A stretch of 52,994 nucleotides of DNA, from NCBI GenBank assembly GCA_903922465.1, contig CAIXTV010000113.1, positions 1-52,994 on the forward strand, in the 5' to 3' direction. The stretch's first letter is position 1; the number at the start of each line of letters is the position of its first letter. Shown in pieces: positions 16,994 through 25,105 of the stretch. This DNA comes from an uncultured bacterium. GTDB lineage: Bacteria; Bacteroidota; Bacteroidia; Bacteroidales; CAIXTV01. Under the pieces are notes generated by a model, which did no database searches, had not been told where the DNA came from, and worked only from the letters and a program-made list of their open reading frames with translations. A program made the translations under genes and the position numbers.

Positions 16994-17028
16994 AGAATAA
17001 GGCATTATGAATAATACTGCCTTATTCT
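16994..17028 (-). terminator. Terminator-like hairpin at the end of the GH97 gene
   Basis: A perfect 11-bp stem, AGAATAAGGCA (16994-17004) with TGCCTTATTCT (17018-17028), has a 13-nt loop and overlaps the GH97 stop codon. On the minus strand it is followed by a pyrimidine-rich, T-rich run. A second, imperfect stem (TTCTGC/GCAGAA at 16948-16971) may serve the convergent ribonuclease gene. Confidence 0.6.
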
Positions 17029-19595
17029 ACAATTATTTCATCGGTAAACATCCACGATTTATTGCCTTTGCCAGAATGCCAATTGGGACAGTTGCCTATG
17101 GTGGTTGCTTTCACTCTTACATAACGTATTTTCATGGAGGCAAACGCAACCGAAAAGTCTTTAATGGCTATAGTTTTCATATCGCTTTCCTTTTCAGGAA
17201 TATGAACTTGCTTCCCTATGCTAATAAATTTCATTCCATCAGTTGAAACTGAAAACTCTACCATAGTAGGAAGGAATATCCAACTTGCAGGATTGCTCAA
17301 GAAACCAGCTGTTAATTTATGCACTGGGGTTGCTTGCTGTAAATCGATGGTGGCATCCATATTAACTCCTTCGTAGCCTTGCCAATTACCCAACGAATAG
17401 TTGAGCATCCCTCTTTTCCCATCAATCAGAGAATTATTACCTGCTGCTGGATAGCGCTCACTGTAATTAGTCAACAACTTCAGCGACTTATTTACTGCAA
17501 GATGTTTTACAATATTATCTCCAACAGTTCTTAGTTTAACAAACATCTTCATTTTGTTAGAAGCATTTTGATTGTATACACTTATTGATGGAAAACTAAT
17601 TGCTTCATTCTGATTCAAAGGTCTGATGCTAACACAATGCCCTCCTGCTTTCGACAAAGCAGCTTTTATGGTATCGGTAGAAGTAATCTTATAGCTTCCA
17701 ATTTCAATTGATTCAGGATTATTTTCCCAATCGGTAGCCATTGAATCGCCATAGATGGTTGCAATATACTGCTTTCCTTTATCGAGAAAACTTAAAGGTA
17801 TATTCACCAAATAAGTGTTTTCATCACACAGACTCCCGATAAACCATTTATTTCCGCTACGGCGGGCAATAGAAATATAATCACCCACCACAGCATCCAC
17901 CACATGAGTTTCGTCCCAAACACAAGGAACCTCTTCGATGAAACGAAATGCGGGATTGTTTTCGTAGTTCTCTATCATATCGGAAACCATCATCATAGGA
18001 CTATAAAAAACCACATACATCGCCAACTGATTGGTGAGAGTGCAATACAAACGTTTGTTCATTTCGGGAGTGTGATTGACATGAAAGATGCCAGGAGTAT
18101 AATCGAAAGGTCCTGCAAGGAAGCGGGTGAAAGGCAAAATGGCAGCGTGATAGGCTGGTGTTGCAACATAGCCTGCATTCCATTCATTACCACGTCCGGC
18201 CTCCTGCGACATCAGGTTGGGATAGGTGCGATCGAGTCCGGTGGGTTTGATGCTTTCGTGTGCATCGAGCATGATATGATACTTCGCCGCCAACTGAACC
18301 ACCTTTTGGAAATGCCTAACCATATATTGCCCATGATGATGATAACCAGCAGGAATTATGATGCCAGCATAACCTGTTTTCAGGGAGGTAATTCCTAACT
18401 TATGACATAAAGCAAAAGCCGAATCTATTTGTTTTTCATATTCAGGGATGTTGCCCCCAGTTTCGTGATGAGAAATAAACTCTATGCCATTAGCCTTAGC
18501 ATACTTAACGACTTTCTCTATATCAAAATCAGGATAAGCTTTACAGAAATTCTGCATAGGAACTACACCCGGAGCCCAGGTTTCCCAGCCTAGATTCCAT
18601 CCCTCGGCCAGCACACCTGCAATGTTATGCTTCTTAGCAAAATCGATATATTGCATCATGCGTTCGGTAGTGGCACCATGCTTAGGACCAGCATACCAAG
18701 TATATCTTCCGGTATGCATTCCCCACCATATACCCACAAATTTCATAGGTTTTATCCACGAAACATCTTTTATAGCACAAGGCTCGTTGAGATTCTGAAT
18801 CAGATGCGATTCGATTAAACCACCGGGCTTGCGGGCAATCATAATGCTACGCCAAGGCGTGTTGAAAGGCAATTTAACTCTTGCACAAACGCTATCGGGT
18901 TCGGGCCATAGAGCTGAAACAAAGTCGAGCGAATCTGTAGGGTTTCTTTTGAGGCTCATTTCCGAATAGTCGAGCAAAGCGGCTTCATGAATACTCAGAT
19001 AGAATCCACTTTGAGTTTGCACCATAAATGGAGTATTGGCATCGGGTATTTGATTTAAACTAGTGTGCCTATAAAGAGATTCATAAGCAAACTCATTGGA
19101 AGGTATCCACCACGCTGAATCGTTTGCAGGGAAAGTAAAATGAGTGTTTTCTGCCAGAAACAGAAGGCTATCGGTTTTATCGGCCTTAGGAAATTGATAG
19201 CGAAATGCCACTCCATCATTATAAGCCCTTGCAACTACAGTAAAACTGCGTTTCAGGCCCTCTTTTTCGGTGAAGGTGACAGACGACTCATTATATTTAT
19301 TGCGAATGTCGGATGAAAAGCCACAAACAGGCTTCCAATTCTCATCGTGACTCAAATTTGTTATAACTTTCACCGCAAGATTCTCCTTAAGCGAAGGCAT
19401 TCCTTTGAAATCGAAGCTTATGCCAGATGGGTTGATGATGTTTTTGTTATCGGCCATTACTTTATAAAAGGCCTTCCCGCCTTCTTCCCAAACAATAATT
19501 TTAATGCTGCCGTCGGGCGAAGAAATGCTGGATTGTTTGTTGCTTTGGCAGGAAAATAGTGCCAATAGCATTAGTAAAGGAATGTAATATTTCAT
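17022..19595 (-). CDS. GH97 glycosidase lipoprotein with C-terminal discoidin-like module
   Basis: I start it at 19595 (857 residues) because a lipoprotein signal follows at once: MKYYIPLLMLLALFSC, with Cys16. The longer frame would bury this signal. The GH97 fold is clear. Glu378 (HHE), Glu447 (DAHE) and Glu471 (GRGNE) have the spacing of SusB Glu439, Glu508 and Glu532. The strand LKTGYAG has Gly where retaining members have an Asp nucleophile. This predicts an inverting, Ca2+-dependent alpha-glucosidase-like enzyme. Residues from about 700 form a discoidin/F5-8C-like module that also ends the GH20 and GH92 proteins in this window. It is probably surface- or periplasm-anchored. No SusC/D genes accompany it. 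Confidence 0.9.
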   Translation of the reverse strand: MKYYIPLLMLLALFSCQSNKQSSISSPDGSIKIIVWEEGGKAFYKVMADNKNIINPSGISFDFKGMPSLKENLAVKVITNLSHDENWKPVCGFSSDIRNKYNESSVTFTEKEGLKRSFTVVARAYNDGVAFRYQFPKADKTDSLLFLAENTHFTFPANDSAWWIPSNEFAYESLYRHTSLNQIPDANTPFMVQTQSGFYLSIHEAALLDYSEMSLKRNPTDSLDFVSALWPEPDSVCARVKLPFNTPWRSIMIARKPGGLIESHLIQNLNEPCAIKDVSWIKPMKFVGIWWGMHTGRYTWYAGPKHGATTERMMQYIDFAKKHNIAGVLAEGWNLGWETWAPGVVPMQNFCKAYPDFDIEKVVKYAKANGIEFISHHETGGNIPEYEKQIDSAFALCHKLGITSLKTGYAGIIIPAGYHHHGQYMVRHFQKVVQLAAKYHIMLDAHESIKPTGLDRTYPNLMSQEAGRGNEWNAGYVATPAYHAAILPFTRFLAGPFDYTPGIFHVNHTPEMNKRLYCTLTNQLAMYVVFYSPMMMVSDMIENYENNPAFRFIEEVPCVWDETHVVDAVVGDYISIARRSGNKWFIGSLCDENTYLVNIPLSFLDKGKQYIATIYGDSMATDWENNPESIEIGSYKITSTDTIKAALSKAGGHCVSIRPLNQNEAISFPSISVYNQNASNKMKMFVKLRTVGDNIVKHLAVNKSLKLLTNYSERYPAAGNNSLIDGKRGMLNYSLGNWQGYEGVNMDATIDLQQATPVHKLTAGFLSNPASWIFLPTMVEFSVSTDGMKFISIGKQVHIPEKESDMKTIAIKDFSVAFASMKIRYVRVKATTIGNCPNWHSGKGNKSWMFTDEIIVE

Positions 19596-19632
19596 AATAA
19601 TAGATCTTGTTTGGTGGCTCTTTATTTTTTTG

Positions 19633-19640
19633 TAAAGATA
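19633..19640 (-). promoter_or_regulatory. Probable -7 element of the GH97 gene (one mismatch)
   Basis: On the minus strand this is TATCTTTA, one base off TAnnTTTG, 37 bp before the ATG at 19595. It lies between that start and the stem-loop at 19665-19689, a position that fits a separate transcript for GH97. Confidence 0.35.
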
Positions 19641-19664
19641 TACTTTATTATAAAAGTAGAAGCA

Positions 19665-19689
19665 AATCATCCCTTGTTTAGGGATGATT
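19665..19689. terminator. Strong stem-loop between the T9SS cargo gene and GH97
   Basis: AATCATCCCT (19665-19674) and AGGGATGATT (19680-19689) form a perfect 10-bp stem with the loop TGTTT. It lies about 80 bp downstream of the minus-strand T9SS cargo gene. No clean T-run follows directly, but the next 25 bases on the minus strand are T-rich, so it may end that transcript. Confidence 0.5.
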
Positions 19690-19771
19690 GCATTAAAAAA
19701 CAAGATATTGATAGCTTGGCCGTTTGCAAAGCGGCACATAGGGGAAGGATAAAAAAAGGATTAACCCCTTA

Positions 19772-20641
19772 TCAGTCGGTTATGATCAGTTTGGTGTTTG
19801 CAAGGGTTTTATTATCTTTTAAAAGATGAATAAAATAGATTCCACTTTGCAAATCATCTCTGTTGAAGCTTATTCTTCTACCCGAAACATGATTGATTAC
19901 TTTAGTTTTCTGACCAAACATATTGTAGATTTCAATTTCGGCATTCTGCATTTCTGCATTAAATTCGATGGTTCCTGTGTTAGTAAACGGATTTGGATGT
20001 ATCGACATGGTGTTTTTGGCAACATCTATGTCGTTTATAGAAGCCGTTGATTCGCATGTATCTACGCTAGTAACCATTATTCTAATGAGCATAGTCGTAT
20101 CCATAAACATATTACCGCCCTCAATATTCAAACCAAAGTTTTGTTGCCATGCATTTAGATTTATGTAAGTAGGCATATTAACGTTTGACACTGCAGTTTG
20201 AGCCGTATCATCTAATTGCCATGATATATGAGTGTTGGCTTTAGCAGAAGGTATCTCTGGGAAAAACACATTTTTATTGCTACGGAATACAATGTTGTCT
20301 GAATTACTATTGTTGTTAATTACCTCTAAGAGAAAGTTAACATTGGTGCTATCGGTTTTAAAAACTCGATTGTTCAGATTAATGGTGATTCCACTTGGTG
20401 GTGTTGAATTCTGATAATCGCCTACACTTGGCAAAGCATTGTTGTCGGTAATGCTTAAATCATATTTTATTTTTCCATTAATTGTATCGCCAACGAGCAC
20501 ATTTCCAGATAAAATATTATTCATATCTTCTACATACACCACATAACCTTTGATGCAAAGGGTGCGGTTTTGGGCAAACGAATTAATACTGATTAGCTGA
20601 AATAAAACAAGGATAGTAAAAAGAGTAGTAATTTTCTTCAT
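19772..20641 (-). CDS. Small secreted protein with type IX sorting domain
   Basis: I start it at 20641 (MKKITTLF, 289 residues), which gives a clean Sec signal ending near SFAQ. The last about 80 residues form a type A T9SS C-terminal domain: SIHPNPFTN, then IEIYNMFGQ, then LQSGIYFIHLL and a final LIITD. T9SS would carry it across the outer membrane and cleave this domain. The middle (residues about 20-205) is a beta-rich, Asn-rich domain that I do not recognise; it contains SGNVLVGDTINGKIKYDL and ITINLNNRVF. Its role is unknown. It has no operon partner. Confidence 0.85.
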   Translation of the reverse strand: MKKITTLFTILVLFQLISINSFAQNRTLCIKGYVVYVEDMNNILSGNVLVGDTINGKIKYDLSITDNNALPSVGDYQNSTPPSGITINLNNRVFKTDSTNVNFLLEVINNNSNSDNIVFRSNKNVFFPEIPSAKANTHISWQLDDTAQTAVSNVNMPTYINLNAWQQNFGLNIEGGNMFMDTTMLIRIMVTSVDTCESTASINDIDVAKNTMSIHPNPFTNTGTIEFNAEMQNAEIEIYNMFGQKTKVINHVSGRRISFNRDDLQSGIYFIHLLKDNKTLANTKLIITD

Positions 20642-20680
20642 ATTTTTTATGTCAGAGTTTAGAGTGCTGACGCCGCACAT

Positions 20681-20957
20681 TTAAATTAAGTCTTAAAATA
20701 GTATTATATTGTTATTATTCACAATAGGCTTTTCTGGTTAAATCATTCATATTCATAAGATTTAAAGAAAACTCCCATTATATTATTTAGCAAATTTAAT
20801 ATTTATTTTCAATATACGATAAAATTAAACACCCCTCCTCTTAAAAATCGCAAGACAGATTAGTCCTATTCATAAAATTCATATCGTGAAATTTCTATGA
20901 TTTCACGAAAAAAACTTAGTTACTGAAGATATATTCATATTCCCCTATCTAGAATTA
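20681..20957. other. AT-rich spacer upstream of the T9SS cargo gene
   Basis: No gene and no exact -7 element is seen for the T9SS cargo gene. The run ends at the 21-bp repeat array. ATTTC-rich words occur twice near 20880-20905 but form no long repeat. Confidence 0.35.
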
Positions 20958-21272
20958 GATTCCGAGTAATCGTGCTCCGATTCCGAGCAGTTATAATTGG
21001 ATTCCGAGTGGTTGTGCTTGGATTACTCAAAGATATAATTGGATTCCGAGCAGTCGTGCTTGGATTCCGAGTAGTTGTGATGTGATTACTCAAAGATATA
21101 ATTGGATTCCGAGTAGTTGTGCTTTGATTCCGAGTAGATATAATTAGATTCCGAGTAGTCGTGCTTAGATTCCGAGTAGAAATAATTGGATTCCGAGTAG
21201 AAACAATTAGATTCCTCAACAGTTGTAGAAGAATCCTCGACGGTTGTACAAGAATTCTCCAAGGTCGTAGAA
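20958..21272. repeat. 15-unit, 21-bp tandem repeat
   Basis: Fifteen consecutive 21-bp units, most beginning GATTCCGAGTAG, fill this stretch without indels. Two unit types tend to alternate, one ending in a GTGCTTG-like tail and one in ATAATTG, so a 42-bp higher-order period is visible. Units 4 and 7 are identical to each other (GATTACTCAAAGATATAATT plus G). The last three units are more diverged (GAATCCTC..). A stop-free minus frame runs through it only because 21 is divisible by three; no credible start was found. It may be a protein-binding array or a decaying minisatellite. Confidence 0.85.
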
Positions 21273-21379
21273 GTATAACTAAGTGGAATTTAATTCAAAC
21301 TATACGTTTTACAATTATATAATGAATGATAAATATATTCCGAAGTAATATTTATCGGTTCGGCCTTAATCGTAAAGTA

Positions 21380-22036
21380 TTATAATACGGTAATAGGAGC
21401 TGATTGCACCCAACCTTCAGGAGCATTACTTCCAATAATAAATCTTCGTCGTATAATAACGCGCGCTCCTGTGGCAAAATTCGGTATTTCTGTTTTAACA
21501 ACGGGTGTCGAATGCCACATTATCCATGTCGCCCCATTATCAACGGAATACATCCAATCGATAGAAAAATTGATATTACGTCCTGGGCTTTTTGAAGTTG
21601 CAACAAGAGTGCCGGGAACATTCGGCTTGTTTACAACTGAAATATCAGGAATTGAATGGGAGCCGACACGTTGCTTAATCTCATACCCATTTCTGATAAT
21701 ATAATCGGCAGCCAATTCAGGATTATTAAGAACATCAGCAGCTGCTTGCACTACAGCCATGTTTTTTTTACGATCAGAAATCATTATATTAAACGCTAAG
21801 TTGCGTTGATTTGTTTTATCAACTGGCCCGCCTGTCATGGCTGTTTCCTTGTCTATAAGTGTTGAAATGTGTGCACGTTGAAGGATTATTTCCGCTGGAT
21901 CGATAAGATTATCTCCGCTGTTCACTAATAAATTAAGCGTAGTGTTTTGTTTGATGATTTTTAATCCAACATAGGTTGGCTTTGTAGTCATTCCTAAAAT
22001 GGCAATAACTCTCATGTTTTCGATAGATTCGCTCAT
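21380..22036 (-). CDS. Protein of unknown function with Fn3-like C-terminus
   Basis: I do not recognise this 218-residue protein. The N-terminal 125 residues look mostly helical and include an RNLAFNIMISDRKKNMAVV segment. The last 80 residues (from about VPGTLVATSK) alternate like a beta-sandwich: FSIDWMYSVDNGATWIMW, then ARVIIRRRFI and EGWVQSAPITV. This recalls fibronectin type III repeats seen at the ends of many small Bacteroidota proteins. No signal peptide is seen. A full -33/-7 promoter sits right upstream. It lies next to the 21-bp repeat array and shares no operon. Confidence 0.7.
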   Translation of the reverse strand: MSESIENMRVIAILGMTTKPTYVGLKIIKQNTTLNLLVNSGDNLIDPAEIILQRAHISTLIDKETAMTGGPVDKTNQRNLAFNIMISDRKKNMAVVQAAADVLNNPELAADYIIRNGYEIKQRVGSHSIPDISVVNKPNVPGTLVATSKSPGRNINFSIDWMYSVDNGATWIMWHSTPVVKTEIPNFATGARVIIRRRFIIGSNAPEGWVQSAPITVL

Positions 22037-22085
22037 AATGATAAAAATTTAATGGTTGATATGTTTATTTAATTGTTTGATGATA

Positions 22086-22115
22086 CAAAATTACATATTA
22101 TTCAAATACTTTCAA
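22086..22115 (-). promoter_or_regulatory. Full Bacteroidota promoter (-33 TTG, -7 TAATTTTG)
   Basis: On the minus strand a TTG (22113-22115) is followed after 19 bp by TAATTTTG (22086-22093). Both elements and the spacing fit the phylum consensus. It is 49 bp before the start of the unknown 218-residue protein gene, giving a leader of about 45 nt. This is the best promoter in the window. Confidence 0.65.
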
Positions 22116-22237
22116 CTATAAATCAAAATATTTTATCATGATATATTGTGACATTTTAAATGACATATATCAACCTACATTAAAACCCTTACCAAATGCG
22201 GATTTCAGAAAAACCATTAGAAACAAAGATGCGATTT

Positions 22238-23998
22238 TTATCTTACAAAAGCTTTAATGGTAGCACATAAGCTAGCCTCACTTTTTCCAAAAGGACGTAT
22301 GCTATATTGTCCAACGTGGGCAGGCACAATAAAAGTTTCGGCATAATGCAGCACAAAAGGCTCAAATGCATTGGTTTCGCTTTCAACTATCACTTCGGCA
22401 CCTTCCACCAAATTCAACACATTAAGGCCACCCTGGGTGTGATGATTCACTTTCTTCGAAAACCAATGTCGTCGGGTTTCAATAAATTCGAGTTCGTGCA
22501 AACCTGTCTTCTCTTCCTTCCAAGCATCCCCTTCTGCAACTAAAGTAAACCTATTGAGCAAATTCATTTTCGTCCAATCGGTGCTTCTGTCCCATTGTAT
22601 CACCTTTTCGCCATGGTCAATATTGATGGGACGAGGCCGACCGTCGACCCCCATACGATTCCAATCCCAGAGTTTGAAAGTGAAAATGAAGGGTGTGGCA
22701 CTAATTTCCAAGACCATAGCATTGGCCCCCGAGCAATGCACTGTTCCGGCAGGGATAAGCAAATGATCGTGTTTCTTCACCTTCCATTTTTCAACATATT
22801 TATCGGCATCAAAACAATTCGTTTCTTTCGAACTACGCAGATCCTCAATCATTTCAGCAGGTCTGATGTTGTTTTTAAGGCCTAAATACACAGAAGCATC
22901 ATCGCCTGCATCCATAAGATAATAACTCTCATCTTGAGTATAATGCATACCGAATTTCTCCTTAATATATTCGGTTAGGGGGTGCACCTGCAGACTCAAA
23001 TTGCCACCTTCCATGGTGTCAAGAAAATCGAAACGAATAGGGAACTCATCCCCAAAACGCTTACGCACAGCACTTCCCAACAATTCTTCAGGTTTAAAGA
23101 AAACCAAATTGATGGCAGGGGTTTCGAAGAGCATCTCACCAAACTTAAACAAAAGACTGTTTTCTTCGGGCACACAATCGAAGCACCAGGCATAATTTGC
23201 CTCATCGCGATTCAAATCGCAAACCTCCTTCATCCACTGCCCACCCCAGGGACCGGGGTCAAAGAAAGGCACAACACGAAAAGGACGCTCCACAGCCACG
23301 GCCAAAGCAGCCCGAAAAGCCGACTGACTAATCATTTTAGGCAAATCAACATCAAGTGTATCAATAATATAATCACAATGAGGCATTATTTTCTTCTTAA
23401 AGGCATCGCACACCTGCCAATCGACAAAAAACGCCCTCTTATATTGCAAAGAAGTCCGTTCACTTGAATTGTCGGTTCCCAAATTGCTCAATTTATTCCT
23501 ACGAAAACGCTGCTGAATTTCCCAACGTGGCATATCGAGGTAAAGCGTAACATCAGCTTTTGCCAAAACAGAAGCACCCGTGCCAAACAACAATACAACG
23601 CCTTCCGAAATGCAATCAATTTTCTCTTGTAGCGAAGTAAGTTTTTGTGTATCGAAAAAATCTTCAATCGATAGCTTTGTGAGATGCCCAAATAACTCAT
23701 CATCTGTAACATCAGGATAAACCATACGGTCAATTTCTTCAAAAGATTTAAAAGCCTCAGTTGATTTGAAAAAATGCGAAGGATTTAGAGAATTCTTGAT
23801 AATTTGGGCAACATCTTCACAAATTCCATGATAACACTCAAAAACTACAATTATTTTATCAGCAATAGAGGCATTGAAATGCCGATTTAACTTAGTCAAA
23901 ATGTCAGTCCAACCCACAAAATACTCCCCTTCGACACCTTTCACTGCAATAAAAGGGTATTTATCGTAGTTTGAAGCCTCAGAAAATAAATATTTCAT
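22238..23998 (-). CDS. manA: Mannose-6-phosphate isomerase (class I) with extra N-terminal domain
   Basis: I start it at 23998 (MKYLFSEASNY, 586 residues). The C-terminal about 350 residues are a class I phosphomannose isomerase cupin enzyme, which interconverts mannose-6-phosphate and fructose-6-phosphate with Zn2+. Signs are the metal motif NLSLQVHP (Gln337, His339), LIPAGTVHCSG and the PFFDPGPWGGQWM entry block. The N-terminal about 235 residues are not part of ManA. They contain VVLLFGTGASVLAKADVTLYLDMP and a KRAFFVDWQVCDAFKKK stretch like the lid/substrate region of nucleotide or sugar kinases, though no clear Walker A is seen. The fusion may link phosphorylation or sensing to isomerisation. 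It is divergent from the ROK/MFS genes and fits mannose use here. Confidence 0.85.
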   Translation of the reverse strand: MKYLFSEASNYDKYPFIAVKGVEGEYFVGWTDILTKLNRHFNASIADKIIVVFECYHGICEDVAQIIKNSLNPSHFFKSTEAFKSFEEIDRMVYPDVTDDELFGHLTKLSIEDFFDTQKLTSLQEKIDCISEGVVLLFGTGASVLAKADVTLYLDMPRWEIQQRFRRNKLSNLGTDNSSERTSLQYKRAFFVDWQVCDAFKKKIMPHCDYIIDTLDVDLPKMISQSAFRAALAVAVERPFRVVPFFDPGPWGGQWMKEVCDLNRDEANYAWCFDCVPEENSLLFKFGEMLFETPAINLVFFKPEELLGSAVRKRFGDEFPIRFDFLDTMEGGNLSLQVHPLTEYIKEKFGMHYTQDESYYLMDAGDDASVYLGLKNNIRPAEMIEDLRSSKETNCFDADKYVEKWKVKKHDHLLIPAGTVHCSGANAMVLEISATPFIFTFKLWDWNRMGVDGRPRPINIDHGEKVIQWDRSTDWTKMNLLNRFTLVAEGDAWKEEKTGLHELEFIETRRHWFSKKVNHHTQGGLNVLNLVEGAEVIVESETNAFEPFVLHYAETFIVPAHVGQYSIRPFGKSEASLCATIKAFVR

Positions 23999-24016
23999 GT
24001 AAATGGATTTAGGTTG

Positions 24017-24024
24017 CAAAAATA
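24017..24024 (-). promoter_or_regulatory. -7 element for the mannose-6-phosphate isomerase gene
   Basis: TATTTTTG on the minus strand is an exact consensus match 18 bp before the ATG at 23998. It is only 4 bp from a plus-strand -7 element (24029-24036), so the two divergent promoters overlap. Confidence 0.5.
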
Positions 24025-24028
24025 TATA

Positions 24029-24036
24029 TATCTTTG
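24029..24036 (+). promoter_or_regulatory. -7 element for the ROK-family gene
   Basis: TATCTTTG on the plus strand is an exact consensus match 29 bp before the ATG at 24066. The 67-bp divergent region leaves little room for both polymerases, so the two genes may be expressed in alternation. Confidence 0.5.
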
Positions 24037-24065
24037 GTTTTTTTTGAATAAACAATCACTTATCA

Positions 24066-24998
24066 ATGAATAGAAGAATTGCTATTGGGGTAGACATTGG
24101 AGGTCAACATATTTCATGCACCGCAATTGACATCGACACAAACGAACTACAGCACAACTCCCTTGCAGACGAAAAGGTTGACAATAAAGGCTCTGCAGAA
24201 GAAATTTTATCTAATTGGGCAAGAGCCATACAGATAAGCATATCAAGTATTAACATCGATTCCCTTGTGGGAATAGGGTTTGCAATGCCCGGTCCCTTCG
24301 ACTACACCAATGGGATAGCCCTCTTTACAAAAGAAGTAGAGAAATTCGAAAATTTATATAATGTCAATATAATTAATGAATTAAGAAGTCGGCTTTCCTT
24401 ACCCGAGAATCTTCCTATCCGTTTTATCAATGACGCCACCGCCTTTGGTATCGCTGAAGACTGGATTGGCATGGCAGAAGAAGACAGTAGGGTAATTGCA
24501 TTAACCTTAGGAACAGGCTTTGGCACTTGCTTCATCGAAAACGGAATACCCATAGTTGAAGATGAACGAGTACCTAAGACAGGCTGCTTATGGTATCTAC
24601 CTTTCAATGGAGGCATTGCAGATGATTCATTTTCAACACGATGGTTTGTCAATAACTACAAGAAAAGAAGCGGCAACTTCATCAGAGGCGTGAAAGGGAT
24701 ATCTCAGGAAGCAAGACATGGAGACGGAATTGCACTGCAATTGTTTAAGGAATACGGCGAAAATATGGGTGAATTCTTAAGCCCTTGGCTAAAATCCTTC
24801 GATGTAGAATGCCTTGTTTTGGGTGGAAAAATATGTGGAGCCTATGATTTGTTCGGAAGATTTCTTACTGATGTGCTTGCTGCAAACAAAATATACACCA
24901 AAGTATGCATTTCCGATTTAAGAGAAACTGCCTCTATGATTGGAGCTGCCCGCCTAATCGACGACAACTACTTTGAAAAAGTGAAGTCCTTATTATAA
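24066..24998 (+). CDS. Atypical ROK-family sugar kinase-like protein
   Basis: This 310-residue protein has the ROK ATPase fold: the phosphate-1 loop DIGGQ near residue 10, FINDATAFG with Asp123 as candidate catalytic base, and the phosphate-2 block LGTGFGT (148-154). The ROK zinc site (ExGH plus CxCGxxGCxE) is missing; the equivalent stretch is KTGCLWYLPFNGGIADDSFS. It may have a different sugar pocket or be inactive. It has no helix-turn-helix, so it is not a NagC-type repressor. It is followed 107 bp later by an MFS transporter and is divergent from mannose-6-phosphate isomerase, which suggests a role in sugar uptake and phosphorylation. Confidence 0.75.
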   Translation: MNRRIAIGVDIGGQHISCTAIDIDTNELQHNSLADEKVDNKGSAEEILSNWARAIQISISSINIDSLVGIGFAMPGPFDYTNGIALFTKEVEKFENLYNVNIINELRSRLSLPENLPIRFINDATAFGIAEDWIGMAEEDSRVIALTLGTGFGTCFIENGIPIVEDERVPKTGCLWYLPFNGGIADDSFSTRWFVNNYKKRSGNFIRGVKGISQEARHGDGIALQLFKEYGENMGEFLSPWLKSFDVECLVLGGKICGAYDLFGRFLTDVLAANKIYTKVCISDLRETASMIGAARLIDDNYFEKVKSLL

Positions 24999-25068
24999 TA
25001 GTGACAATACCTCTAAACAACTTATAAAGCCCAACATTCCAGCTCAATAATCAATGGCTTTTATGAAT

Positions 25069-25076
25069 TATATTTG
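25069..25076 (+). promoter_or_regulatory. -7 promoter element of the MFS transporter gene
   Basis: TATATTTG is an exact TAnnTTTG match 29 bp before the ATG at 25106, so the transporter can be transcribed apart from the ROK gene. Confidence 0.5.
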
Positions 25077-25105
25077 ACTTTTCACATAATTACTAATTTA
25101 GAACT

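Noticed and set aside
20935-21219. Open frame of 94 codons with a seven-residue repeat
   Set aside because: It is the stop-free frame of the 21-bp tandem array, starts at a TTG inside a repeat unit and has no promoter or start context.
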